The position numbers were made by a program, and so were the translations under genes. A stretch of 64,000 bases of DNA, taken from NCBI RefSeq assembly GCF_000003855.2, contig NW_003101682.1, forward strand, positions 373,178-437,177, written 5' to 3'. Positions 22,740-34,472 of this stretch are shown here, in pieces; position 1 is the stretch's first letter; the number at the start of each line of letters is the position of its first letter. This DNA comes from Blastomyces gilchristii SLH14081. Taxonomy: Eukaryota; Ascomycota; Eurotiomycetes; Onygenales; Ajellomycetaceae. Below the pieces are notes generated by a model. The model searched no databases and was not told the origin of the DNA. It saw only the letters and a program-made list of their open reading frames with translations.

Positions 22740-23271
22740 CGGAGCAAATCATCAGGGAACGGGATGGAAGCCCAAAACTATCATCGTCATGGTAAGATGC
22801 GCTCCGGGATATTATTACTTGACTTTTCTATTTCTTCCATCAATATGTTGATACTCGCCAGCGCTTTCTGGGCGAGATTATAAACCGCGGTCAAAAAGTT
22901 GTGGTTGGAAGCTGAATCGCGGGGTGAGGTTCAAAGTTGCCTCTTTGGGACCATCCATGTCCTAAATATTATTATATTTAAACCTTTAAATATTTATTTA
23001 GTTCTGGAAAACTCAACTCTGCACAACCAAGCCGGAATGTTGTCTCGCCATCCAACAACAAATGAAATGTACATGTACCATTTAAGTAGCCTACAAAACG
23101 CTGGATTGATGTTGGTTTAAGATAGAGATAGGCCACCACTCAAGATATCTGTTATGTCTTGCATTTAACTTACAGCTAAAATCCATACACGATGCAGAGA
23201 GAAACTCATGTCAGACGCTCCAAATTGATTGAAATGCAATTCTTGCTCCCAAATTCATTTCCCTACTCGGT
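22740..23271. other. Intergenic region
   Basis: Promoter side of the 515-residue protein and 3' side of the amidase, both on the minus strand. It is A/T-rich with one TACATG block (23068-23078). No gene seen. Confidence 0.75.
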
Positions 23272-25160
23272 TCACTCTCTCCCCATCGCCTTCTCAATCG
23301 CCTCAAGCCCAGCGATAACCTTCTCATCACAGAATTTTCTACCCACAAGCTGCAAGCTCACCGGAGCTCCCTCATATCTCTCTGGCCCCGTATAAAGATC
23401 ATAATTATATCGATCCTTGTCGTTGCGGGGCTGATAAGTCTCGTCGCGCGTGTCTACCGCCGGATCTACTGTGGTAACAGGGAAAACAGCACCGGGGTAA
23501 TCGAGCAAATTCCACTGTGCCGTGTAGCCCCAATATCGGGCGGTTTCGTGAGGCGGAGCGCATCCAGGGCCGACAGGGCTTAGAATCAGGTCAACTTCAC
23601 CGGTAGGCATGGTTGCTGTTGCTGACCAGTGTTTGGCGTATGCTTCGCGGTAATTGTCGCGCTCAAGGCACAGCTGAGAGAATTTCTGTCAGCTCCACTA
23701 GCTACGGTTTACCAAGGCGAAGGGCATATGTTGTTACATAAATACCTTCCAAAATTCTGCAATGGTATGTGGCTTCACGGTTGGCTGCTCGTGAATAATG
23801 AATTTGGTTAATGGTAGGATTGGTTCACCGGATGCATTTATGGAACTAAGGACATCTTCACCTCCGTCCGTAAAGTACAGAGCGGAAATGATATCCCATG
23901 CTTTGGAGTGGTTCAGCGGCACCCAGTCGACAACTTCCATGCCAGCATTCCGGCATGCATTGGCAACTTCTCTGAGCGCACGGAGAATAGGAGGATGCGG
24001 TTTAACAACACCATCGTCCCATTCGATGGCGATTTTCAGCGGCTTCGCTAAGGTGACTGGGGCCCATGGAATCGGTGTCAATGACGGGTCCATACGCCAG
24101 GGTTGGCCATCCAATGCGACCTTCATGAACAGATTGATCGCTTCCCGACTGCTACAGAGCGGGCCATAAGTGGCAAGGATAGCGTCAGAGCCAACCATTC
24201 CAGTCTTCTTTCCCTTTGCAGAGATGCGTGTGCAGGTCGGTTTAAATCCGTATACGCCGTTGTTGCTCGCGGGACAGCGGATGCTGCCTCCAATATCTCC
24301 ACCCACACCCTTTGGAAGTTTAGTATTTTATTGTCTTGAGTGCTTTAAACAAACAGTTTTTATACAGATCAAGAAAAACTTTGGTGTTGATGTAGCTCAC
24401 CAAAACACTACCCCGCATTGCAACCAAAGCTCCTTCACCACCGCTGCTACCTCCTGAGGTGAGGTTACGGTTGTGGGGATTGACAGTCCTGCCGTATATA
24501 TTGCTTGTGCATTCCAGATGCATGAGAAGCTGGGGGCCAGTGGTGCGAACATAGAAGACACAACCGGCATGATATAGCGTATCATTCAGAAACCCTTCTT
24601 CTGAGGGATGATCGATCCAACCGACGCTGGACGCGTTGCATTTCTTACCTTTCATGCCATGATGCTCTTTGATGGAGATAGGTAGTCCATGTAGAGGTCC
24701 TATGGGGTTCGGGAGCGAATCGAGATATTTTGCTCGTTCAACGGCCTCGTCCCACATAAGTTCCGTAACACAGTTTACCTGGTTTAAAAACAGGTTTGAT
24801 CAGCAAAAGTCGACAACTTCATACATACAAATGCGTAGTTACATCATAGCGGGAGAAGGAGAATGAATGAATGTCGGGAGCACGCACTGCATGTTGAGCA
24901 ATCGCAGCTCTACGGAGGAATGCTCTGATTAACTCTTCAGAGGTAACCTCCTTGGCGCGCAGCATGCGGAGAAGAGCAATGGTATCGTAATTCTGAGTAA
25001 GTTCATATTCACGAGCAGTGAGGAGCTGCTTGGGCAGATCTATTGAGTTCAGCGGCAGCGGATCAGGCAACGGGGTGAGCGGAGGGTCGACTTTGGCGAG
25101 AGTCGCATCGCGGTAATCGCGAACGGTCTGGGCCTTTTCCTCCCAAGGTTCGATCATCAT
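23272..25160 (-). CDS. Acetamidase-type amidase (amidase signature family)
   Basis: Hydrolyses small amides to acid and ammonia; resembles fungal acetamidase (AmdS) and general amidases used in nitrogen scavenging. Exons 25160-24888, 24778-24401, 24309-23746 and 23673-23272 give 538 residues, close to the ~545 of AmdS. All introns are phase 0; the third donor (GTATTT) is weak. The Ser-cisSer-Lys triad is complete: Lys128 in PISIKEHHG, cis-Ser203 in GGSSGGE and nucleophile Ser226 in GGDIGGSIR. The signature motif is split by intron 2. The C-terminus has the family's YEGAPVSLQLVGR block. A pair of Met codons starts the protein; either could be used. Substrate range is not predictable, so no symbol is given. 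Confidence 0.92.
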
Positions 25161-28100
25161 TGTTGGAGTAGAAGTTTGATACTAAAAATTAAGTCTATGG
25201 AAATAAATAAACACTTCCGATAATTTTAATTTATTGTCAAGAGGGCTTTTGAGTGAGTGAATCTTAATTCGAGTGGAAGGGATGAATGGCTTTACATAGG
25301 TAAATTAACTGTCCACGGCACCCGTTTTAACCCCTTCCTTCCCCTCATCCTCATGATCAGGAGTTTCAGTCTGTGTCTCCTCTCCCCAGTCGTCCGCCGT
25401 TGATAGGGCTGCTTGGTTCTCTGTACGCCTGTAGCTTATACCCCTCATTTGCTGACTGAGAATTCGGCCGCAGAGGGGCATTGCCAAACTCCATCTGCGG
25501 TCTATGGATCTCAGATTCGGGACCCAGCTCGGCCCATCGTATCGACATGTTGGTTGCTTCGGCACCTTGAGCATTTGTATGTCGGCACGGGGAATAAGTC
25601 TCATTGGTTGATAAATAACATTTAGTATTATAGGTTCGGCAGCTTCTTCAGAGCGTGGGAGAAGAAGCGCCTTGATAGTGTGGTTGAACAGCATGAAGTT
25701 TGTGTATTTAACCTCCACCTCCACCTTTGGGGGACATGAACAGCCGAACGGCAGAGAGGATGATATAGGATGATACTAATAATTATGTTGTGTAAACCTC
25801 GCCAACAAACTTCATGTCAGACCAGAAAACTTTACAATCTAAGGAAGAATATTTATATAATGGCCGTTTCAATGCTGCAAGCTAGGGGGAACAAAGGATG
25901 TCATGGGCGATTTTCCAGTGTAATGAATATCAGTCTCACTCTACTATTTCACTGCAGTTGCGCTCAGGGACCTGTTAAATACTCTCATCTCAAATCTCTT
26001 TTACCAGCCACGGAGAATCTGCTCGCCACTGGGAAGGGAAGCTCTGTTGATGCATACTTGAGATATATGCTTCCTGGGGATGTGGAATAAGTTAAGCGAT
26101 ATCTTCCAGCGGTTGACATCTGATAGTCAACGGGACCATCTTCATGGTATTAAGTCATGGATGTACATGTACATGTATATGAACTGGGATTCGTTGGCTA
26201 CAAACAATGTGGCTTGCAAATGAAAATGGACCCAGCAAGTATGCTGTCAACATTGCAATTGCTGCTGCTGATGTGGCTCTGTGGGCTCGAAGAACGAACC
26301 TGAAGGAAGGACATATTCGAAAGAGATCATTTCGCCCTGTTAAATGAGCATTGAGGGACTTATTGCCAAACATCAGCAGCATCCTGTTACTCAACCAACA
26401 AGCATGAGCCAACGTGACGGAAGAGATTATTCATATATTCATCGCTTTCAGTACTTTTTAGCCCGAGTTGGCATTGCTTTCCTAAACAATGCTTCTGTTT
26501 ATCAAGGCCTGGCGAGGGATCCGGCGTGGAGGAGACCCTAGTGTCAAATTGTTTAGAACAGAGAGTTATAATCAGGTGTCGAAAGAACGAGCAAAAAGCG
26601 CACTAGCAAAAGAAGCCTCAAGTAAATGCCATGGATAATAAAGTGGAGCATAATCTAGGATGGCTCTTGTGCGTCAAACTAGAACTGTGTACAGTCCGTG
26701 GACGAGCATCAATGAAATGGGAACGTAGCCCCTGAGAAAATGCACAGCGGATGCCACTCATAGAATTAATACGGAGTCAAAAAGTTTTCCAGGGTTACTC
26801 AAGCGTAAACATCATCCCGAATCATTCATTACCCCCTGTAAACTTTCCTGAAACCGGAAGCTAAGAGAGAAGCTGGGGATGAAGCCGAACCCCTTGACAA
26901 GTCAAAGGGAAGACTGAAAATCTTTGCCATGTAATCGCCCTCTGACGTAGCGAAGAGGATGGTCTCATTAAATCAGGGAGACCCGAAAAGGCGCCGCATG
27001 AAGGCCATCTTCCCGATTTTGGTAAACGAGGATGATCAGATGACGGACTAACCCCATATCAAGAACCCAACCAGCCCGTTTAGGGGGTTAGATTGCCCGT
27101 GGGCTAAATGAGAAGTTGAAAAAAAAAAGCACGGAGCCTCAGACATGAAGCATTCATGGGTCTCAGCAGCCATTATCGGAATGGCCGTTGCCCTTGCTGT
27201 GTTTAGATCCTCGAATGAGGAGACGGTCGCCGTTTCTGAGCTCAACGCTCATGTTTGAGCCCTCAGTTTGTTGGGGGCAGAGATGAACACTCGGGACGCC
27301 ACTCGGGTAGCCGTGCAATGACCCTTCCATGGTTGTTATGCTTAAAAGACCTCGAGAACAGGATAGCACCTACTAAGGCAAAGCCGAAGGACAAGCCTAA
27401 TCCAGAATTAATAACATCCGCACAACTGAACGCGAGTTTCTTTCAATGAAAGGCGAATATCCAGGACGGTGATGGTCGAATGAGAGAGCATATCAAGGAC
27501 AGGTTAAGCTCAAAACTTGTAGCCTCCCTGCATCTGCGCCGACCAAGTTTGACCGAAAACTTCACTTACCTCCTCAGGCCGGGCTAACTAACTGAGAGGA
27601 GCAACTATCCCTGTTGACTGTGACGGCTATGGCATTTAGGGCTGCTTAGCCGCGGGTATCCCAACAGTGCTCAGCGTTCTTCCTCAGGCCATGGCCAGCC
27701 GCAGAATTCCTAGTGGGTGGTGGTCCGGAAGCCTGTCACCACTGGTTAGTTCCTCATGGCTGAGAGAAGTTGGGAAGAAATACAACATGAAAATACTCAC
27801 TGCCCACTTCGTTTGGAATCATAATTATTGCTTCTCCCTAGTTTCTTTTTTGTCGCCCCGGGGTATCAAGGGTTCTGCGAAGAAGGTTCCTCTTTGATGT
27901 CACACCCTTCTCCAAGAGTCATTCTTCCTGAAGGCCTCCAGCGCGTATACTTACATAAATTGAGCGGCAGGAAACCAACCAAGGCTCGCAGCCCGAAGCT
28001 AGACAATAATAATAGTCCACTGATCCGCCCGCGACCTTATCCTCTCTCTCTGTACACAAAAATAGAGCCAGAACTTCTAATCCCAAGCAAGCTTAACTCA

Positions 28101-28457
28101 ACTCCGAGACGCTTATTACTCAGCAGCAACCAGCCACCTTCGTGAACCAGACCTCATCATTGACTATTGAGGTCTCTGACACCTTCAGCTTCATCTTTGC
28201 GTCCTACCGTCAGCTCGGTTAGGTTTCTTGACACCCGCACCTTTGCATCCTGGCTGATCGCACAGTTTCACTCCTATTTTCGCTGCCATTTCTTCAACGC
28301 ATTATATCCGCCGCCATCTGCGCCACTCCGTATCCGTAGGCCAAACCCACCAGCGACAAGATATGCGCCAGGAGGGTGCTGGCATCTCTATATCCTGTTC
28401 TGAGTTGTCAGCCTCCAAGGTATTTCTCATCGAATAGCAAATATTAACAAGTCGAAA
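25161..28457. other. Long divergent region between amidase and bZIP genes
   Basis: About 3.3 kb. The amidase promoter is at the left and the bZIP leader at the right (from about 28100, CT-rich). It contains one TACATG block (26160-26177) and a TACGGAGT motif (26770). Two isolated short frames look slightly protein-like: minus strand 25366-25596 and plus strand 27145-27258. No transposase or tRNA seen. The middle (26550-27700) could be decayed genic or repeat DNA, but I cannot name a parent. Confidence 0.6.
27145..27258 (+). CDS. Possible 37-residue small peptide with hydrophobic N-terminus
   Basis: An ATG opens a 37-residue frame: MKHSW, then a hydrophobic run (VSAAIIGMAVALAVF), then a short acidic tail ending ELNAHV. 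It resembles a signal peptide followed by a few residues, so it could be the first exon of a secreted protein or a small secreted peptide. I found no convincing continuation. Chance occurrence is quite likely. Confidence 0.15.
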   Translation: MKHSWVSAAIIGMAVALAVFRSSNEETVAVSELNAHV

Positions 28458-30583
28458 ATGGCCTCCCTCGGGCACCACAATGGTTCCCCTTCCAACCAAA
28501 GCTCGCGGAACGGAAACGCTGGCGACCAAGGTATGCATGCCGACTGTATATGTAGCTATATGTATACATATATAGACTCCTTCTTTGAATCCTTTTATCG
28601 TCCTCAGAGTTGCCCTACCTTGCTCAACCCTTTTTTTTTTTTTTTTTTTTTTCCCCTTCGGTTCTGCGTTGGTGTGAAGATACCGTTACACCCCCAAATT
28701 GGTGGCTATATCATGCCCCCAAGAACCCCCTTGCAAACCCATGCAGTCCTCCTACATTTCACCCGCAAACGTATTTATATATGGATTCCTCTTTCTTATG
28801 TTACATTTGTCTCCAACTTTTGCATTGATTTTTTTTACGTCTCCCTGCCTTCCTTGTTATTGCAAAGTACAGAAAGAACTTGGGCTTGCGTTGTGTTGCG
28901 TTTTGTCCGTGAACATCTATCTATTTGTACCAGCATTGGCTCACTTATTTGCGCTTTCGTTTTCCCTTCCGTGGGGGCCCATTGGAACACCGTAAATGGC
29001 ATTCTGCTCTCTTTTCCACCCGGGAACGTAAATGCCATTTGCCTATCTCCCATGGGTCCTCCATCAAGGGTAGAACAATAGCGTACCGTGATTTCAGGCA
29101 CCCTACCCACATCCACAAAAAGCCCATCACTGATGAGCATGTCCTTCCTGAAAAACTTGACTGGACAAAAGAAAACTACGCGAGGTATATAGCCCAGCGA
29201 CTTAAAGTGACATAATCTATGGTCCTAACCCGATGAGCAGAAGGGCAGCCACCAAAGCGCAGAGGCCCAAAACCAGATAGCAAGCCTGCGCAGACACGGC
29301 GGCAAGAGCTAAATAGACAAGCGCAAAGGTAGTCACTATGTTCTAACATGGAAAGTTTTGCATAGTACGGCTGCTAACTTAATACCAGAACACATCGAGA
29401 GCGGAAAGAACAGTATATCAGAGCACTAGAGACCGAAATATCACGATTAAGAGAATGCTATAGCAATGATATGTCAGCTTCCAATATGTCAATCCAAGCG
29501 TCAAATATGTCAATTCAGCAGCAGAGAAGGGTATTACAGGAGCACAGGGACGAGAACATATTGCTGAAACAGATTCTCGCCTCTCATGGCATCCCCTTTG
29601 AGGCAGAACTCGAGCAGCGAAAATTGGCTCTGCGTTCCGGCGCCCGACACGCCCATACAGACTCCTTCGCCGGCAGTACTGCCCATTCTCATGCTCCATC
29701 TCAAGCCCCATCGCAGGCACACTCTCACTCCCTCTCCCAGGGATTCTTAGGAGATGGCACCTACCCCACTGCTACTCCTACCACCGTATCTGCTGTGAGT
29801 CCCGGGACTGGCTCGGATTACACAGATCCGCAGGGTAGTGGAAATATATTTACTTCATATTCGGGCTCACAAGGGATTCAAAGCGAGCAGCCTGGCGTTC
29901 TGGGGGAGTCGAGTGCTTGGGGGGGTGATAGTTCGGTAGTAGACGACCTGCCGGGCATTTTTGAAAAGGAACCGGAGTTGGGAGTTGAATTCGTCCTCTC
30001 GTAAGGAAGAGAACAAACCCACCCACGTATCTATTGTGTTAGGTGGTGTACAGTTGCTATTGAGCTAACACTGAAGCACAGCCTTGAACAATCCTGCCGA
30101 ACTCATATGGAATTTCTCTGCAGGCGAGCTGAAGACGATGCGGAGACCGAAACGATCTCCGGACATGTCTTAATGGCATCCTGCCCACCACCAACCCAAA
30201 TCGTTTCTACGGAACCGGGCCAGATGTATCCCGTCCGCACGTACGATCTCCCGCATAGCAATCTAACAAGACTCCTCAATTTAAGTCGCCAGTTGGTCAC
30301 GGACGGGCAGATCACACCGATTATGGCGCTGCAGTATTTGAAAAGCCACGACATGTATCCGTCATTAACGCGAGAAGATGTCGAGAACATGATGGATGAC
30401 CTCAATGGCAAAATTCGATGCTACGGGTTTGGTGCAGTGCTGGAGGACTTCGAGTTCATGGACTCTTTCAGCAGCGTGCTTGCTAGTAAGCTGAAGTCTC
30501 TCATAGATACCGCTCCTGACGATCCCGCGTCCCTTCCGGCAACCCCCAGGCAACGTTTGTCGGATGATTTGATGTATTCTTAA
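28458..30583 (+). CDS. bZIP transcription factor (AP-1-like, fungal)
   Basis: Nuclear DNA-binding regulator. Exons 28458-28530, 29241-29328, 29389-30000 and 30082-30583 give 424 residues with consistent phases (1, 2, 2). The basic region spans about residues 30-62: KRRGPKPDSKPAQTRRQELN, then RQAQRTHRERKEQYIRALE. A short leucine-zipper-like helix with HRDENILLKQIL follows. The middle is Ser/His/Thr-rich with a near-repeat (SASNMSIQASNMSIQ). The C-terminal ~165 residues match the conserved domain of many ascomycete bZIPs: LEQSCRTHMEFL, GHVLMASCPPP, then a helical block ending KIRCYGFGAVLEDFEFMDSF. Intron 1 is unusually long (710 bp) with a 22-base T run (28631-28652); I found no further exon in it. 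Target genes are unknown. Confidence 0.88.
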
Positions 30584-31197
30584 AAAGACATGCCTCGTTC
30601 TCTCTCTATTTTAATCACCCTTCTGGATCCGTTTCGATGTCTTTATACTTATTTCAGTGGAATATATCACTTTTTATTTTCATTCATTACTCTCCCATCG
30701 CCAATGGGGAGGAGTACAGATTCAGCCAGTGTAATAATTTGTTCGTTCGCGTGGGACCGCATTTAATTTTTATTTTGTTATTTCCCCTTCCTATTCTCCT
30801 CTTCTGCTATATATATATGTACTCTATTTATTTTTATCTGAAAGCACTTGTTACACTCTGTGTATATCTGTTTGCTTGGTTGTGCTGGTTGGTAAAAAGT
30901 TCTCTATCGAATTATCAGTCATTCAAAAATTTTTCCAGTATACAGTCGCAACATTTCTTATAGTTATTTAGTAACTATGGGAGAATTCCTATCTTTAGCT
31001 ACATGTATTATAAATACGTCGCTGCTGTAATATTACACACCGAAACGTAAAGATACGTCTTATATAATCAACGCCAAGACTTCCTCCCACATCGAGAAAT
31101 TGAAATGAAAAAAGTCTGAAATTCAACGTCGACGACATCACAGCTGCCCTCATCCGCTCAACAACGACTCATCGACGAAGAATAGGAATCAGACATC
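30584..31197. other. Intergenic region bZIP to eIF3d
   Basis: Tandem arrangement: bZIP 3' end (A/T-rich) and eIF3d promoter. No coding frame or RNA gene seen. Confidence 0.75.
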
Positions 31198-33058
31198 ATG
31201 GCTCCTATTTCGATTACAGATATCGTTGCATCGCTCCCTTCAGAGGACTCATGGGGACCCCCAGTCACTACCGAAAGCACTCTCGATGGAGTTCCATATG
31301 CCCCTTTCTCCAAGGGGGATAAGCTAGGGCGAATGGCAGATTGGGCTACGGAAGGGAAAGACGGAAGAGATGGACGGGGTGGCAGACAAGCATATAACCG
31401 CTTGTACAGAGGTTTGTACACTCATTTTTCCATAGATCTCATTTTCGCCAGCTTGATAACTCATGCGACATAACTGTGTAGATCAGCAAGTGTACGGTGC
31501 TGGGACATCTAGCCTGTTCTCCGTCCCGGTGGCCGAAGATGAATCCTCCTTCTCTGTCGTCGATAATACAAGATCCTCTACGAAGACTCGCGGATTTGGT
31601 CGTGGCGGGGGCACCATCTTCCGTGGCCGTGGCCAACGAGGTGGCCCTGGACAACGCGGCCGCGGTGGCTTCCAAAGAGTGGGTGCAGGACGAGGCGGTC
31701 AGTCTGGCGGAGACCGATACTATGACAACCGGGGTGGACGAGGTGGCCGGGGCCGCCGATTTGGATGGAGAGATTACGACAAACCCCAACGTAATCGCGA
31801 TAGCTCAGTGCACATCCGCACTGAGTGGACCATGCGGGAGGAGATCGACTTCACAAGACTTGCGAAACTCAACCTCGAGACTCCTGATGGCGAGGATATT
31901 GACAATTACGGCTTCCTGTACTACTATGATCGCACATATGATAAACCTCCTGTGAGGAACACGGAGCGAAAACTGCAGTCTCTTGATCGTGCTGCGTACA
32001 ACGTCACCACTACCGCCGACCCAGTCATCCAAGAACTAGCCGAAAAGGATGAGGCCACCTTGTTCGCCACGGCTGATATTCTCTCCATGCTGATGTGCGC
32101 TCCTCGCAGCGTGTATTCTTGGGATATTGTTATCATCCAACAAGGCAACAAGATTTACTTCGACAAACGTGACAACGCATCCATCGACTTGGTAACAGTC
32201 AACGAGAACGCTCAGGATGCACCTCTCGAAGCCTCAGAGGCAGGAGGAGCCAAGCAAGACTCCATCAACACCCCTGGTGCCCTCGCCATCGAAGCCACTG
32301 TCATCAATCATAACTTCGCTCTTCAAACCGTGATCGAATCTGACACCTCCAAGGTCGAATTCGCCCACCCTAACCCCTTCTACAACGCGTCCGAAGAGAG
32401 CGAGCCCCTCGCTTCCAAGGCCTACAAGTACCGCCGCTTCGACCTCTCTCTCGAGAAGGACGAGGAACAGCTCCAGCTGATCGTGCGCACTGAAGTCGAC
32501 GCCGTAGTCAAAAACAACATCAGCGGCGATGACCAGTACCTGACCGTCAAGGCCCTCAACGAATTCGACCACAAATCCCAAGGCGCCGGCGGCGCACTCG
32601 ACTGGCGCACCAAGCTCGTCTCCCAGCGTGGCGCCGTCCTCGCCACCGAGATGAAGAATAACAGCTGCAAGCTCGCCCGATGGGCCACACAGGCCATCCT
32701 AGCCAAGGCCGACATGATGAAGCTCGGCTTCGTGTCGCGCGCCAATCCAAAATCAGCCGCTGCGCACGTCATCCTGGGCGTGGTGGGCTATAAGCCGCGC
32801 GAGTTTGCTGCGCAAATGAACCTGAATCTGTCGAACGGATGGGGTATTGTGCGGACGATTGTGGACTTGATTCGAGGGTTGGATCATGACGATGAGGATG
32901 ACAGTGATGGCGATGTGCGCAAGTTCGTGCTTGTGAAGGATCCGAATAAGCCTGTGATTCGACTTTATCAGGTTCCGGTAAATACGTTTGAGGAAGATGA
33001 GGATGCTGGGGCTGAGACAGTGAAGGAGGAGAAGGAGTCGGATGAGGATGAAGCGTAA
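31198..33058 (+). CDS. moe1: Translation initiation factor eIF3 subunit d
   Basis: Cap-binding subunit of the eIF3 complex in the cytosol (Moe1 in fission yeast). Exon 1 is 31198-31411 and exon 2 is 31482-33058, giving 596 residues, usual for the family. The intron is phase 1 with a GTTTGT donor and a GTGTAG acceptor. The N-terminal block includes GPP and [18 protein letters not shown], typical of eIF3d. An RGG-rich segment (about residues 100-145) comes next, then the conserved cap-binding core ([33 protein letters not shown]). The C-terminus is highly acidic. Codon choice in the second half is strongly C-ending, as in well-expressed fungal genes. Confidence 0.96.
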
Positions 33059-34472
33059 AAAGATGCTGGCTCCCTTTTTTACTTGGTTTGATTATGTTAC
33101 TTGGTTGATAAAAAAACGTCATTGATAAGGACGCCGTTTCATGACCCCTTTTCTTTTTCCTTTCGTTTGTTTCCTTAGTTTTAAATTCCATCTCCTTCTC
33201 GAGTATGTGATTGATGATAATAATGCCTCCTTCCGTCCTTTTTACGTTCTACAGATACCGGAAAAATGTTTCAGAAGCTAAAGCTTACGAGAATTGGTCA
33301 TCCGGAAGAATATAAAACTTTTAGCAATATATTGAAAGTGGTTCTGAAGAGGCATAAGCGAGCCACATCGTCATGATCAAATCCCACGTAACTAATCCGT
33401 AGGCAGGTAGCCAATAACTCCAACTGCCACCCCTTCCTATTGTCATAATGCAATCCGCCCGAATCCCATCCCATCGGCGCGATTCCCGTAACTCTTACCC
33501 CAGCTGGACGGCGAGGATCATGTAGATAAAGAGGGACTTTGAAGAAGTATGAAACACGGGAAGAATTATGCGAAGGACGTAACTTTTTAGGAGAAGAAAT
33601 GAGTCGATGAGTAAACACACATATAATATATAATATATATAAAATAAACCCTCATAAATATTGTAACATAGACAGAGAAGAGAAAAGAAAAAAAACCAAT
33701 CAGTTCATTCGCCGTCCCCATCTTTCCGCTTACCATCTTACAATGCGCAGGCGTTGAAAAGCACTGTTCGTCTGCCTCGGTTTAACGACTTTCTCTTCCT
33801 GCTTCTATCTTTCCTGTCCCCTTCCTACTTACAATCGAGTCGATTTCGAAGCCAAAGGAATCATTCCGGAGAAACGCAATGAGATACAATAAAGACAAGG
33901 GGAGGTGAAAGGAGACGGCGACGACAAGACATATGGAAGGTAAAAAGAAAGAAAGATAAGAGAATATGCCAAAATAAATCCATCCCAGGTCCATCAATCA
34001 TTTCAGAACTAGATAAGATAAAAAGATATAACGCAAAAGAAAAAGAGGGGGAAAACAAGAGAAGCCAGAAGCTCAAAATTCAGTTCAGTTAAGCGAAGAA
34101 ATGACAGGGGCAGTAGAGCCACAAGTAAGTCAACACTGAGTGGAAGCAAAACAGAAAAAACTGGACATGATTCCTAGTTAAATCGCAATCCCAATACCCA
34201 ACCCAATTTAAGATTCAGACAGCGCAACACAACTAGAAAATCAGATAAGACAGGCCAGAAAAGGGAAAGCAAGTGAATTCATATCATAATATATCGTCAC
34301 AAATCATATCGTAAAAAAGGGAGAGGAGCCAATAATGAAACAAAAGCAAAGTATAAGATGCCACATCCGGTTGGAGAACAGTTACCAAGTATCAACCATC
34401 ACAAAGGAGACATAGCACAACGACACCAAAACCCCCAAAACCCCATTCCCTTCTCCAGACCTGTTCATAATA
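33059..34472. other. Convergent 3' regions of eIF3d and the Rim15-like gene
   Basis: A/T-rich DNA with many A runs on the plus strand, which read as T-rich 3' sequence for the minus gene. No credible coding frame or RNA gene. Confidence 0.75.
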
